Positions 48,796-57,998 are shown, counted from the stretch's first letter. The stretch: 64,000 bases of DNA from Limnohabitans sp. 2KL-51 (GCF_003063645.1 NZ_NESJ01000001.1:124001-188000), one strand, 5' to 3'. A program made the numbers and translations. The notes: generated by a model from the letters alone, not told the origin.

Positions 48796-49572
48796 TCAAT
48801 TCGGAGCGTACTGCTGGCCACCATCGACGTGCAGGACTGTGCCGCTCAGGTAGCCACAAATGGGCGATGAGCAATGCACCGCAAGGCGTGCAATTTCGTC
48901 GGGTTCGGCCAAGCGGCCAAAGGGCAATTTTTGAGTCATCTCCAGCCAGCGCGAGGCATCGCCCAATTTGCTGGCCGCTTGCTGCCTGAGCACGCCTTCG
49001 ATGCGGTCGCTGCGCGTGGGCGAGGGGTTGATGCCGAACACGCGCACGCCCTTGCGCACGCTGCCTGCGCCAATGCCCTGGGTGAATGAGATCAGCGCAC
49101 CGTTGGCCGCAGAGCCGCAGATGTACTCGTACCGGGGTGCTGCCCCGGCCATGCCGATGATGTTGCAAATCACGCCAGAGCCACGCGACTCCATAGCCCC
49201 CAGATACAGCCGGGTGAGGTTGATGTAACTGAACAGTTTGAGCTCCCACGCCCCGCGCCACGCGTCTTCGGCGATGTCGTGGAGGCTGCCACCGGGAATG
49301 GCACCGGCGTTGTTGACCAGGATGTCTGCAGTTGGAAACAAGTTGAACAAAGCGCGGTCCGAGCTGGGTTGCGACAAATCAATCTCCGCGATGGCGGGAG
49401 CGTCAAAGCCCTCTTTGGCAAAAGCAGCCAGAGCGGTGTCCAGGTTGCTGCGCTGACGAGATACCAAAACGGGCTTGGCACCTTCTCGGGCAAAGTTCAA
49501 GGCAATGGCCAAGCCAATGCCTTTAGAGCCACCCGTGACGATGACTTGTTTGTGTTCGAGTTCGAGGTTCAT
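48796..49572 (-). CDS. SDR-fold protein lacking the catalytic tetrad (copy 1)
   Basis: 258 residues. The cofactor site TGGSKGIG (13-20) and LVNNAG (85-90) are intact. At the catalytic positions the usual Ser, Tyr and Lys are G140, G153 and N157 (ICGSAANGAL), so it is not a standard dehydrogenase. The C-terminus HVDGGQ is normal. It resembles SDR subgroups reported to lack the tetrad. There is a 90-bp gap to the deacetylase upstream. Copy 2 at 59380 has the same changes. Confidence 0.85.
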   Translation of the reverse strand: MNLELEHKQVIVTGGSKGIGLAIALNFAREGAKPVLVSRQRSNLDTALAAFAKEGFDAPAIAEIDLSQPSSDRALFNLFPTADILVNNAGAIPGGSLHDIAEDAWRGAWELKLFSYINLTRLYLGAMESRGSGVICNIIGMAGAAPRYEYICGSAANGALISFTQGIGAGSVRKGVRVFGINPSPTRSDRIEGVLRQQAASKLGDASRWLEMTQKLPFGRLAEPDEIARLAVHCSSPICGYLSGTVLHVDGGQQYAPN

Positions 49573-49662
49573 GCGAAAGCTCTGCGTAGGGGCCAGTCGC
49601 TGGACCGGCCCGGGGTTTCTGGATTTGAGGTGATGCTTGCGAGGGGCGCAGAGCGGCCCAGT

Positions 49663-50547
49663 TCAAGGACCAGGTGCGGGCACTTGCGCGGTGTACCAGT
49701 CGGCGATTTGCGCGCCGTTCATGAAGCACACTTGAGGTGACTTCATCAGCAAGTCCAGCATGCGCTCAAAGCTGGCAAAGCGGTGGGGCACGCCAATCAG
49801 GTGCGGGTGCAGGCCGATGGCCAGCACGCGGGGGTGCGTGGCCGCCTCACGTTCAAACAAGGCCAGCGTCCGCGCCAGGCGTTCGTACATGTCGTCGCTG
49901 GTGTGTTTCTCGATGGCGTAGACGATTGAGTCGTTGATTTCAAGGTTGTAGGGCAAGGCCAGCAAGGGGCCGTTGCGCGTTTGCATCCAACTGGGCACAT
50001 CGTCCACCACCCAGTCAAAAACGTAGTCCACGCCCTGCTTTTTCAGCAACTCGGGCGTGTCGTGCGTTTCGCGCAGACCGGGGCTGAGCCAGCCTCGGGG
50101 GCGTTTGCCCGTGAAGCGCTCAATCATGTCCAGGCTCATGGCGATCAGCGACTCTTCGGACTCGCCCTGGTTGTGGTTCAGGCTTTTTTGGTGCACCCCA
50201 TGGCCAATGAACTCCCAGCCAGCATCGTGCATGGCTTGCGCCGCTTGCGGGTAAGCGTTGATAACCCCGGCGTTGAAACTGGTGGAGGCGGGCAGGCCAC
50301 GGTCTTGGATGGCCCGCAAGATGCGCGGCAAGCCCGCCCGCATGCCGTAATCGGCCCAGCTGAAGTTGGGCACATCGGGCACTGTTTCTTTGCCGTGGGG
50401 CGGCGTGATGATGGTGCGCGGCATGCTCGACTCAAACTGCCAATGCTCCACGTTTACCACCAAGTGCACCATGATGGCGCCCTCAGGCGCAGCCTTGAGG
50501 GCCGGGCCATCGTTGGAGAAGCGGTAAGGAATGCGGGGGTTGGCCAT
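49663..50547 (-). CDS. Polysaccharide-deacetylase-fold hydrolase, PuuE-like
   Basis: 294 residues of the NodB/carbohydrate esterase 4 fold. N-terminal MVHLVVNVEHWQFE, GHGVHQKSLNH, SPGLRETHDTP and FDWVVDDVPSW match the PuuE (cofactor-independent allantoinase) branch rather than chitin deacetylases. There is no signal peptide, so it acts in the cytosol, possibly on a cyclic or acyl amide taken up by the adjacent ABC transporter. The start is 1 bp after the ATPase stop. Substrate unknown. Confidence 0.8.
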   Translation of the reverse strand: MANPRIPYRFSNDGPALKAAPEGAIMVHLVVNVEHWQFESSMPRTIITPPHGKETVPDVPNFSWADYGMRAGLPRILRAIQDRGLPASTSFNAGVINAYPQAAQAMHDAGWEFIGHGVHQKSLNHNQGESEESLIAMSLDMIERFTGKRPRGWLSPGLRETHDTPELLKKQGVDYVFDWVVDDVPSWMQTRNGPLLALPYNLEINDSIVYAIEKHTSDDMYERLARTLALFEREAATHPRVLAIGLHPHLIGVPHRFASFERMLDLLMKSPQVCFMNGAQIADWYTAQVPAPGP

Positions 50548-50548
50548 G

Positions 50549-51298
50549 TCAGTGTCGAATGAGGTTGAGGATCTCGAGCTTGAGCGATGCAAAGGTTTCG
50601 CTGGCCGTGTCGGCCACGGTGCGCGGACGCGCCAGCGGCACGGTGATCTTGGTTTGGATGCGGCCTGGGCGGGCCGACATCACGTAAATGGCGCTGGCCA
50701 AAAAGATCGCCTCGTCGATGTCGTGCGTGACAAAGATGATGGTGGGCTTGAGCTTTTGCCACACGGTGAGCAGCAGCTCTTGCATGGTCAGGCGGGTTTG
50801 TGCATCCAGCGCGCCAAAGGGCTCGTCCATCAGCAACACGCGTGAGCCCAGCGTGAGGATGCGGGCAATGCCCACACGTTGGCGCATGCCACCCGACAGT
50901 TGCACCGGCAAATGGTTCTTGAAATCGCTCAGACCCACGATCTTGATCATTTCATGGGCGCGGTCTTCGTATTCGCTGCGTGCCATGCCCTGCACCTTGG
51001 GGCCAAAAATCACGTTGTCCCAGACACTCAGCCAGGGAAACAATGCGGCTTCTTGAAAAACCACGCCACGGTCAGGTCCAGGTGCGCTGACAACACCACC
51101 ATTGACCAACAGCTGGCCCGCTGTGGGCTGCTCAAACCCAGCAATCAGGTTGAGCAAGGTGGATTTGCCGCAGCCAGAAGGCCCAAGCAAGGCCACCAAT
51201 TCACCTGGAGCGACCTGCAATTGGATGTCTTCTAGGGCCTTGACGGGCGTGACGCCCGGGTAGGTCTTGTAAAGGTTTTGAATGGAAATATCGGACAT
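50549..51298 (-). CDS. ABC transporter ATP-binding protein, NitT/TauT (SsuB-like)
   Basis: 249 residues. Walker A GPSGCGKST, Q-loop FQEAALFPW, signature LSGGMRQRVG, Walker B VLLMDEPFGALD and H-loop FVTHDIDEA. It powers import with the permease and binding protein encoded just upstream (8 bp and beyond). Confidence 0.95.
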   Translation of the reverse strand: MSDISIQNLYKTYPGVTPVKALEDIQLQVAPGELVALLGPSGCGKSTLLNLIAGFEQPTAGQLLVNGGVVSAPGPDRGVVFQEAALFPWLSVWDNVIFGPKVQGMARSEYEDRAHEMIKIVGLSDFKNHLPVQLSGGMRQRVGIARILTLGSRVLLMDEPFGALDAQTRLTMQELLLTVWQKLKPTIIFVTHDIDEAIFLASAIYVMSARPGRIQTKITVPLARPRTVADTASETFASLKLEILNLIRH

Positions 51299-51306
51299 GT
51301 TGTTTC

Positions 51307-52113
51307 TTAATGGCTTTGCAGCATGCGCCAGACCAAAACCTTGCTTTCAATGAAAACGATCAGGCGATCACTCAAAAACCCCATGATGCCGATCGACACC
51401 ATGTCGGCCAGCACAATGTCCATTCGCCCCACGTAATAGGCGTCCCACAGCACATAGCCCAGACCGGACTTGACGGCTACCATTTCAGAGACAATCACCG
51501 CCGTCCAGGAAATGCCCAGACCAATGCGCAAACCGGTGAAGATGGAGGGCATGGCCGCGGGCAAAACCACCCGGTACAGCAATTGCCTGCGACTGGCACC
51601 CATCATCAGGGCCGCGCGCACCAGGTTGCGCTCGACATCGCGCGCACCCTGCGTGGTGTTGACCACGATGGCATAAAAGCCACCCAGAAAAATCAGAAAA
51701 ATGGCACCCATGTCCCGAATGCCAAAGAGCGCGATCGAAAATGGCAACCAAGCCGTGATCGGGATGGGCCTCAAGCTCTGGATGAGCGGGTCAAACAGTT
51801 GCTGAACCAAACGGCTCCACCCGATCAGCAAACCCAGAGGGACACCGATCAGAGCCGCCAGGAAAAAGCCCTGAGCCACCCGCATCGAGGAGTACTGGAC
51901 GTTGGACATCCAGGAGCCCAAGTAAGGGTTCAGGCCCATGCCGGGCGAGCCGAAAATCCAGCCGTGCCAGCCTTCCAAAACCAGCATGGGCGTGGGCAGG
52001 ATGCCGGCCATGCCTGGCCTGCTGCCTGCCACCTGCCAAATGACCAGAACCACCGCTGGCACAAACAGGCCAAGCACTGTCCGACGAAGGGTATCGAGAG
52101 AAGCGTTAGCCAT
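51307..52113 (-). CDS. ABC transporter permease, NitT/TauT (SsuC-like)
   Basis: 268 residues, about six membrane helices. The EAA loop (AALMMGASRRQLLYRVVLPAA) that docks the ATPase is clear. Located between the binding protein and ATPase, 15 bp after the first. Confidence 0.93.
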   Translation of the reverse strand: MANASLDTLRRTVLGLFVPAVVLVIWQVAGSRPGMAGILPTPMLVLEGWHGWIFGSPGMGLNPYLGSWMSNVQYSSMRVAQGFFLAALIGVPLGLLIGWSRLVQQLFDPLIQSLRPIPITAWLPFSIALFGIRDMGAIFLIFLGGFYAIVVNTTQGARDVERNLVRAALMMGASRRQLLYRVVLPAAMPSIFTGLRIGLGISWTAVIVSEMVAVKSGLGYVLWDAYYVGRMDIVLADMVSIGIMGFLSDRLIVFIESKVLVWRMLQSH

Positions 52114-52128
52114 GTGGGTGCTGCCTGC

Positions 52129-53106
52129 TTACTTTTTGAGTTCAACGACCATGGAGTCGTCGTACAGAGCGGCGGCTTCCTTGGTCACGTCTTTCTGCAC
52201 AATGCCTTGCTTGAAGGCGGCTTCAGCCAAGCGCGAAACTTGTTCTTTGGTCAAGACGCCACCGAGTTTGATGATCTTGGCCGACTCTTTCGTCACGTTC
52301 ATGGGCAAGCCGGTGTATTTGGAATAGGCATCGGCAAAGACATCCTTGTTCTTGCTCAGGGTTTCTTCGGCCTTGAGGTAAGCCCACAGGAAGCGGCGCA
52401 CCAATTCTTTCTTTTGGGTCATGGCTTCGCCAGAGGCGGCCAGCATACCCAGTTCGGCACCGACTGCGCGAGACTGGCTGTACTCCAGTTTTTGCGAAAA
52501 GTAAGCATCGCCTTCGGCCACAGCCTGCGACTCAAAGGGCTCCCACAGCACCATGGCATCGATGTCGCCACGCTTCATCGCCTGCACAAAAGCGGTGCCG
52601 CCACCTTGCACGTTCACGGGGGTGAACGAGTTGTAGGGGATGTTTCTCTCGATCAAAGTCATGGCCCACTGGAACCAGACGGCCGAGCCCGGAGCAATGG
52701 CAATCTTTTTGCCTGCAATGTCGCCCCAGTCATCGATCTTCACGCCTTTGCGCACCACCAGGTATTTGGGCGAGCTGCCCACACCGGTCAGGCCAATCAG
52801 GTTTTTGCTGCCTTGGCCGGCCACGATGGCCAGGTCACCCGCGCCCACGGCCGACACGTCGACCGAATTGGACAACAGTGCGGTGCGGGCATCGGCGTAA
52901 CGCACAAATTCTGCGCGCTTGACTTCGATGTTCATTTTCTTGAGTTCTTCTTCGACCAAGAGCATGGGCGAGAGGTGACCCACTTTGACGTAGCCCACGG
53001 TGAGGGTGGCTTTGTCTTTGAGGGGGGCGGGCGCTGGGCCCAAAGCCAAAGCCATGCCGGTGGAGACCGACAGCGCAAAGCCGATGAGGGAAGTCCAAAG
53101 TTTCAT
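52129..53106 (-). CDS. Periplasmic binding protein, SsuA/TauA/NMT1-like
   Basis: 325 residues with signal peptide MKLWTSLIGFALSVSTGMA. The type II fold carries LTVGYVKVGHLSPM, DVSAVGAGDLAIVAG and WEPFESQAV, as in the sulfonate, taurine and aromatic-acid binding families. The ligand is unpredicted. The ATG at 53106 is chosen because it starts the signal peptide. Confidence 0.9.
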   Translation of the reverse strand: MKLWTSLIGFALSVSTGMALALGPAPAPLKDKATLTVGYVKVGHLSPMLLVEEELKKMNIEVKRAEFVRYADARTALLSNSVDVSAVGAGDLAIVAGQGSKNLIGLTGVGSSPKYLVVRKGVKIDDWGDIAGKKIAIAPGSAVWFQWAMTLIERNIPYNSFTPVNVQGGGTAFVQAMKRGDIDAMVLWEPFESQAVAEGDAYFSQKLEYSQSRAVGAELGMLAASGEAMTQKKELVRRFLWAYLKAEETLSKNKDVFADAYSKYTGLPMNVTKESAKIIKLGGVLTKEQVSRLAEAAFKQGIVQKDVTKEAAALYDDSMVVELKK

Positions 53107-53128
53107 CTGAATACTCCTGGGTTGGTGG

Positions 53129-53905
53129 TTACTGGCCGGTGAACAAAGGGGACCGCTTTTGTGCGAAAGCCAGCCGGCCTTCCGCATAATCTGTGCTTTT
53201 GAAACAGGCGTCGATGGTGGTTTTCACTGACATCATGTCTTTTTCATCATCTGCCAAGGCCACCAGGGTTTTCTTGGCGGCCTGAATGGTCAAGGGCGCA
53301 TTGGTGGCGATCTCTTGGGCCAATGCGGTGCAGTGCGCAAAAACATCCTCAACTACAGCAAGGACCATGCCCATGGCCTGTGCGCTTTGCGCGTCGTAGA
53401 CCCGGGCGGTATAAAAAGCCTCGGCCGTGGCCTGAGGCCCCAGGTTGTTCAGGAAGCTTTTCATGTTGTCGATGTCGTAGCCCAGTCCCAAGCGGGCCGC
53501 AGGCATGCGAAAACGCGAATGCGGGGCGGCGTAACGCATGTCGCAACTCAAGGCCAGCCCAAGACCGCCGCCATAACAAATGCCACTGATAGCCGCAATC
53601 ACCGGCACGCGGCAGCGAAAAATCGCCTGCTGGGTCCGTTTGACCATGTCGTTGTAATGCGCCACAGAGGCTTCAGAATTGCGCTGGGTTTCGAACTCGC
53701 TGATATTGGCGCCCGACACAAACGACTTTTCGCCCGCACCGCGCAGGACGCACACGCGAATTTCGGGGCTACGGTCGATCTCGTCAAAAGCCGCCAGCAA
53801 GGATGTCCACATGGACAGGCTCATCGCGTTGTGCCGGGAGACGTCGTCGATCGTCACTTGCGCCACATGGCCTTGCACCACCAGATCGATACGGCCTTCG
53901 CTCAT
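53129..53905 (-). CDS. Crotonase-fold protein lacking both hydratase Glu residues
   Basis: 258 residues. SGANISEF and YGGGLGLALS make the oxyanion hole, but the first Glu position is G116 and the second is A136 (MPAARLGLGYD). A typical hydration reaction is thus unlikely; isomerase, thioesterase or hydrolase chemistry fits better. It overlaps the CoA-transferase stop as ATGA, so the two are probably steps in one pathway. Confidence 0.87.
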   Translation of the reverse strand: MSEGRIDLVVQGHVAQVTIDDVSRHNAMSLSMWTSLLAAFDEIDRSPEIRVCVLRGAGEKSFVSGANISEFETQRNSEASVAHYNDMVKRTQQAIFRCRVPVIAAISGICYGGGLGLALSCDMRYAAPHSRFRMPAARLGLGYDIDNMKSFLNNLGPQATAEAFYTARVYDAQSAQAMGMVLAVVEDVFAHCTALAQEIATNAPLTIQAAKKTLVALADDEKDMMSVKTTIDACFKSTDYAEGRLAFAQKRSPLFTGQ

Positions 53906-55098
53906 ACAACACCCCGAGCGTGAAAGTCTTCAATGTCAGTGACCGAAAAACCCAGATCACCCAGCACCTCGTCGGTGTGCTCACCCCAGCCGGGTGCCGG
54001 GGCCACCACCTTGGACGGCGTGCGGCTCAGCACCACAGGTTGGGTGATGAAGTGCATGTCCTTGCCAAATTGCGTGGGCAGTGTGGCAGTCACATTCAGG
54101 TGCTTGACTTGCTCGTCCTCAAACACCTGTGGGACGGTGTAGACCGGCCCGGCAGGCACGCCCGCTTGGTTGAGCAGCGAGACCCACTGGTGCACGGTTT
54201 TCTTCGGAAACTCTTGCGCGATCAGTTGATTCAAGCGGGCCCTGTTTTTGACACGCAGGGGCTCGGTCACAAACTCCGGGTCCTGGAACCACTCGGGTTT
54301 TTGCAGCACTTCGCAAAAGCGCTTCCAGTTGCCCTCGCCCGATGCGCCCAGGTTGAAGCAGCCATCGCTGGCCTCGAACAAGCCCATCGGCGAGCTGGTG
54401 GGGTGGTTGTTGCCCACCTGCACCGGGACATCGTTGTCGTTCAGGTAGCGGGCCATCTGGAAATCCATCATGGCAATTTGCGAATGCAGCAAAGAGCTTT
54501 GCACCCACTGGCCCTGGCCCGAAGTCTCACGCTCAATCAAGGCCACCAGAATACCAATGGCGCAGTACAGCCCGGCGCTCAAATCGGCCACCGCCAGACC
54601 CGCCCGAATGGGGCCGTGTTCGGGCTCGCCCGTCACGCTCATCAGCCCGCCCATGCCTTGGATGATCTGGTCAAACCCGGGCCGCCACGCATAGGGGCCA
54701 TCCTGCCCAAAGCCGGAAATGCTGGCCAGAATGATGCGCGGGTTGAGGGCCTTGAGCGATTCGTAATCCAGACCCAGGCGGTCCTTGACGTCGGGACGCC
54801 AGTTTTCCACCACCACATCGGCCTCGGCGATCATCCGCTTGAGGATGTCCATCGCCCCCTCTTTCTTGAGGTTCAGCGTCATCGAGCGTTTGTTGCGGTT
54901 GATGTTCTGAAAGTCGCCCCCCTTGCGGTTGGCGGCAAACATGGCTTCGTTCGGGTCGACCCCTTCGGGCGGCTCCACGCGCACCACATCTGCACCAAAA
55001 TCGGTCAATATGCGCACGCAGTTGGGGCCGGCGCGAACGCGAGACAGGTCGATGACCTTGAAACGTGAAAGCGCAAGGGAAGCTTGGATTTTGGCCAT
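53902..55098 (-). CDS. Family III CoA-transferase (CaiB/BaiF)
   Basis: 398 residues. KVIDLSRVRAGPNC, VENWRPDV, SISGFGQDGPYA and the catalytic Asp D172 (GLAVADLSAGLY) define the family. It moves CoA from a donor such as succinyl-CoA to a carboxylic acid. As the first gene of the operon it probably activates the imported substrate. The ATG is at 55098; an upstream frame to 55137 lies in the promoter region. Confidence 0.92.
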   Translation of the reverse strand: MAKIQASLALSRFKVIDLSRVRAGPNCVRILTDFGADVVRVEPPEGVDPNEAMFAANRKGGDFQNINRNKRSMTLNLKKEGAMDILKRMIAEADVVVENWRPDVKDRLGLDYESLKALNPRIILASISGFGQDGPYAWRPGFDQIIQGMGGLMSVTGEPEHGPIRAGLAVADLSAGLYCAIGILVALIERETSGQGQWVQSSLLHSQIAMMDFQMARYLNDNDVPVQVGNNHPTSSPMGLFEASDGCFNLGASGEGNWKRFCEVLQKPEWFQDPEFVTEPLRVKNRARLNQLIAQEFPKKTVHQWVSLLNQAGVPAGPVYTVPQVFEDEQVKHLNVTATLPTQFGKDMHFITQPVVLSRTPSKVVAPAPGWGEHTDEVLGDLGFSVTDIEDFHARGVV

Positions 55099-55139
55099 AA
55101 ATTGTGTGTTGGAGGACTTTAAAAACAAAGTCATCATCC

Positions 55140-55153
55140 ATAAATATATTTAT
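55140..55153. promoter_or_regulatory. Perfect 14-bp palindrome, candidate GntR operator
   Basis: ATAAATATATTTAT is a perfect dyad that overlaps the -10 box and the expected start of the CoA-transferase operon. The FCD-type GntR gene begins 63 bp away, so this is a likely binding site. Confidence 0.5.
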
Positions 55154-55177
55154 AGCCCATATCCGCATGCATTGCAA
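55149..55177 (-). promoter_or_regulatory. Sigma-70 promoter of the CoA-transferase operon
   Basis: On the minus strand TTGCAA (55177-55172) and TATAAA (55154-55149) are separated by exactly 17 bp. Transcription would start near 55142, leaving a ~44-nt leader before the ATG at 55098. Confidence 0.6.
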
Positions 55178-55215
55178 TATGACAAAATATCAGTGTTTGC
55201 CCTAAGAAACCCCCC

Positions 55216-55881
55216 ATGAAAGTCAGCGACCAAATCCGTTTGTACTTGGAAGAAGCCATCTCCAAGGGCGATTTGTTGCCCGGGGATGCCATCGACGAAA
55301 GTGCTTTGGCCGAACAATTTGGGGTGTCAAAAACGCCGATTCGGGAAGCCCTCATTCAATTGCAGGCCCAAGGCTGGGTCAGCAACATGCCCCGGGGCGG
55401 CAGCACCGTGGCCAAGATGAACTTGCAGCAACTGCTCAGCCTGTGGGAGTTGCTGGCCGAGCTGGAGGCCGTGGCTGTGCGCCTGGCTTGCGATCGCATG
55501 GCCGAAGAGGACATGCAAAAGCTGTTTGTGTTGCACGAAGAAAGCCGCCTGGTGGCCGCGGCCGAAGACTTGCAGGGCTGGCAAAAGCTCAACCTGGCGT
55601 TCCACGAACTCATTTACCAAGGCACACGCAATCCATTTTTAAGGCAAGAGGTTCTGCGTATCCGTTTTCGGACAGGCGTTTATCGACGCCACGCTTTCGG
55701 TGCCTTGGGCCGTTTGCAAACCTCCTTTGACCAGCATGAATTGATCGTGCAGGCCCTCAGGCAGCGCAATGCGGAGGGAGCCGTCGAATCCATGCGCGAC
55801 CACATGCGACCCGGGCGCGATGCCAAAAGCCTCAATGATTTCATCTTGAACCTGCCCACAGACCTGTTGGCCTCTCAGTAA
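55216..55881 (+). CDS. GntR family regulator, FCD (FadR-C) subfamily
   Basis: 221 residues. The N-terminal winged HTH ([24 protein letters not shown]) is followed by an all-helical FCD domain with metal/ligand histidines ([28 protein letters not shown]). Such proteins usually repress divergent catabolic operons and respond to a carboxylic-acid or acyl-CoA ligand. It is divergent from the nine-gene operon, with the promoter and palindrome between. Confidence 0.9.
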   Translation: MKVSDQIRLYLEEAISKGDLLPGDAIDESALAEQFGVSKTPIREALIQLQAQGWVSNMPRGGSTVAKMNLQQLLSLWELLAELEAVAVRLACDRMAEEDMQKLFVLHEESRLVAAAEDLQGWQKLNLAFHELIYQGTRNPFLRQEVLRIRFRTGVYRRHAFGALGRLQTSFDQHELIVQALRQRNAEGAVESMRDHMRPGRDAKSLNDFILNLPTDLLASQ

Positions 55882-55915
55882 AGTCGCTTGCGGGGCGCCC
55901 CTTAAAATCCTCCGC

Positions 55916-56758
55916 ATGACCTTTCTTGACATGCTGCGCGCCGCTGAGCGCCAAAACGGCTCCATGCTCTGCGTGGGCCTGGACCCCGAACCCACCAAAT
56001 TTCCGGACCGCTACAAAGGCGATGCCAACAAGATCTACGACTTTTGCGCCGCCATCGTGGACGCTACGGCCGACCTGGTCAGCAGCTTCAAGCCGCAAAT
56101 CGCTTACTTTGCCGCGCACCGCGCCGAAGGCCAGCTCGAGCGCCTGATGGAACATATTCGCCGCGTGGCCCCGCATGTGCCCATCATTCTGGACGCCAAG
56201 CGCGGTGACATTGGCAGCACGGCCGAGCAATATGCCAAAGAAGCTTTTGAACGCTACGGCGCCGACGCCGTGACCCTGTCGCCCTTCATGGGCTGGGACT
56301 CGGTAGCGCCCTATTTGCAGTACCACGGCAAAGGTGCTTTCTTGCTTTGCCGCACCTCCAACCCCGGCGGTGACGATCTGCAAAACCAGCGCCTGGCCTC
56401 TGTTGAAGGCCAGCCTTTGTTGTACGAACACGTTGCCAAACTGGCCCAAGGCCCATGGAATCTGAATGGCCAGTTGGGCCTGGTGGTGGGTGCGACCTAT
56501 CCCGCTGAGATTGAACGTGTGCGGCAACTGGCTCCCACGCTCCCGCTGTTGATCCCCGGTGTGGGTGCACAAGGCGGTGACGCCGTGGCCACCGTCAAGG
56601 CCGGTTGGCGCGCCAACGCCGACGGCTCCAGCGCCGGATCGGTCATCGTCAACTCCTCGCGCGCCGTGCTCTATGCCTCTAGCGGGGAAGAATTTGCCAC
56701 AGCGGCCCGCAAGGTGGCCATGCAGACAAGGGACACGCTGGAAGCGGCGAAGCTGTAA
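55916..56758 (+). CDS. pyrF: Orotidine-5'-phosphate decarboxylase
   Basis: 280 residues, the long bacterial type. [16 protein letters not shown] carries the catalytic D93-K95-D98 set; [13 protein letters not shown] and [11 protein letters not shown] complete the barrel. It makes UMP. No Shine-Dalgarno; TAAAAT at 55903-55908 lies 8 bases from the ATG, so the message may be nearly leaderless. It is unrelated in function to the flanking catabolic sets. Confidence 0.95.
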   Translation: MTFLDMLRAAERQNGSMLCVGLDPEPTKFPDRYKGDANKIYDFCAAIVDATADLVSSFKPQIAYFAAHRAEGQLERLMEHIRRVAPHVPIILDAKRGDIGSTAEQYAKEAFERYGADAVTLSPFMGWDSVAPYLQYHGKGAFLLCRTSNPGGDDLQNQRLASVEGQPLLYEHVAKLAQGPWNLNGQLGLVVGATYPAEIERVRQLAPTLPLLIPGVGAQGGDAVATVKAGWRANADGSSAGSVIVNSSRAVLYASSGEEFATAARKVAMQTRDTLEAAKL

Positions 56759-56974
56759 AGCGCGTTTTCAGGCAACTGGAGAGCCTACAAGCGGGTGGAT
56801 GGGCGTTCGCGTTCCTTGAAAGCCTGTCACAACCGTTCGCCTTTTTTTACCCATCTCGTTTAGGATCAAAAAAGGTTAAAGCCCACAAAACAGCATCCCG
56901 CCAGGGCCGCAGAAGGTTGCTGTGACCGCTTTCCACGCGTTTTTCCGTTCTGATCTTCATTCGAAAGGTTTTTG

Positions 56975-57955
56975 ATGGCATCCAAACTGACCCGATATGT
57001 TTGCGCAGTGGTGTGCGCTTTGGCAGGCACATGGGCCCAGGCGCAAAGCGTTGGCGCCTACCCCAACCGCCCGATCAAACTCATCGTGACGGTGCCGCCT
57101 GGGGGCGCTGCAGACTTCATCGCCAGATTGCTGGCAGCCAAGTTGTCCACCTCGATGGGGCAACCCGTTGTTGTGGAAAACAAGGCGGGCGCCAGTGGGT
57201 CTGTCGCCAGCGATTTCGTCGCCAAATCGGCGCCTGATGGTTATACATTGTTGCAAAACTCCATCACGACGCACGGCATTGGCCCCCATTTGATGGCCAA
57301 GTTGCCCTACGACCCCATCACATCGTTTGCACCCATCACCATGCTGGCCAGCTTGCCGTTGATCATGACCATCAACGCTGAATTGAAAGCACAAACGCTG
57401 CCTGAGTTTGTTTCGCTGGCCAAGCAAAGGCCCGGTAAGTTGGCCTTCGCCTCGTCGGGTAACGGTGGTGCACCGCACATGGCGGGCGAGTTGTTCACCG
57501 CTGCGACAGCGATCGATATGATTCATGCGCCTTACCGTGGCAGCGGCCCCGCTGTGGCCGACCTCGTCGGTGGACAAGTCCAAGTCATGTTTGATGGAGC
57601 CCCGTCTTTGCTGCCCCACATCACGAGCGGCAAGATCCGGGCTTTGGCCGCTGCCAGCCCTCGACGAAACCCCCTGTTGCCCAACACGCCCACCTTTGCT
57701 GAGTTGGGTTTTCCTTCGGTCAATGTCGCACTTTGGTACGGCTTGATGGCGCCAGCGGGCACACCGCCTGACATCATTGCCCGCTTGAACCGCGAAGTGA
57801 ACCAGGCACTCAAATCAAGTGACGTTCTCGAGCGTTTTGCGTCCCAAGGAACAGAGGCTTTAGGTGGTACGCCAGAGCAAGCGGCCAGCTACGTGCGGCA
57901 AGAACTTGACCGCTGGGGCCCGGTGGTGAAAAAAGCAGGCATCGTTGCCAATTGA
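56975..57955 (+). CDS. Bug-family (TTT) tripartite tricarboxylate solute-binding protein
   Basis: 326 residues. Signal peptide MASKLTRYVCAVVCALAG...AQA, then YPNRPIKLIVTVPPGGAADF, VENKAGASG and APYRGSGPAVADLVGGQVQ, the Bug signatures. These periplasmic proteins bind small carboxylates or aromatics and are strongly expanded in Burkholderiales. No tctAB membrane genes are nearby, so it may serve a distant transporter or sense the substrate. ATG 56975 is used; a TTG precedes it. Confidence 0.92.
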   Translation: MASKLTRYVCAVVCALAGTWAQAQSVGAYPNRPIKLIVTVPPGGAADFIARLLAAKLSTSMGQPVVVENKAGASGSVASDFVAKSAPDGYTLLQNSITTHGIGPHLMAKLPYDPITSFAPITMLASLPLIMTINAELKAQTLPEFVSLAKQRPGKLAFASSGNGGAPHMAGELFTAATAIDMIHAPYRGSGPAVADLVGGQVQVMFDGAPSLLPHITSGKIRALAAASPRRNPLLPNTPTFAELGFPSVNVALWYGLMAPAGTPPDIIARLNREVNQALKSSDVLERFASQGTEALGGTPEQAASYVRQELDRWGPVVKKAGIVAN

Positions 57956-57998
57956 GCCTGGACGCAGGCATGGTTTCAAGGGTGTTGCGGCCTCTTTC

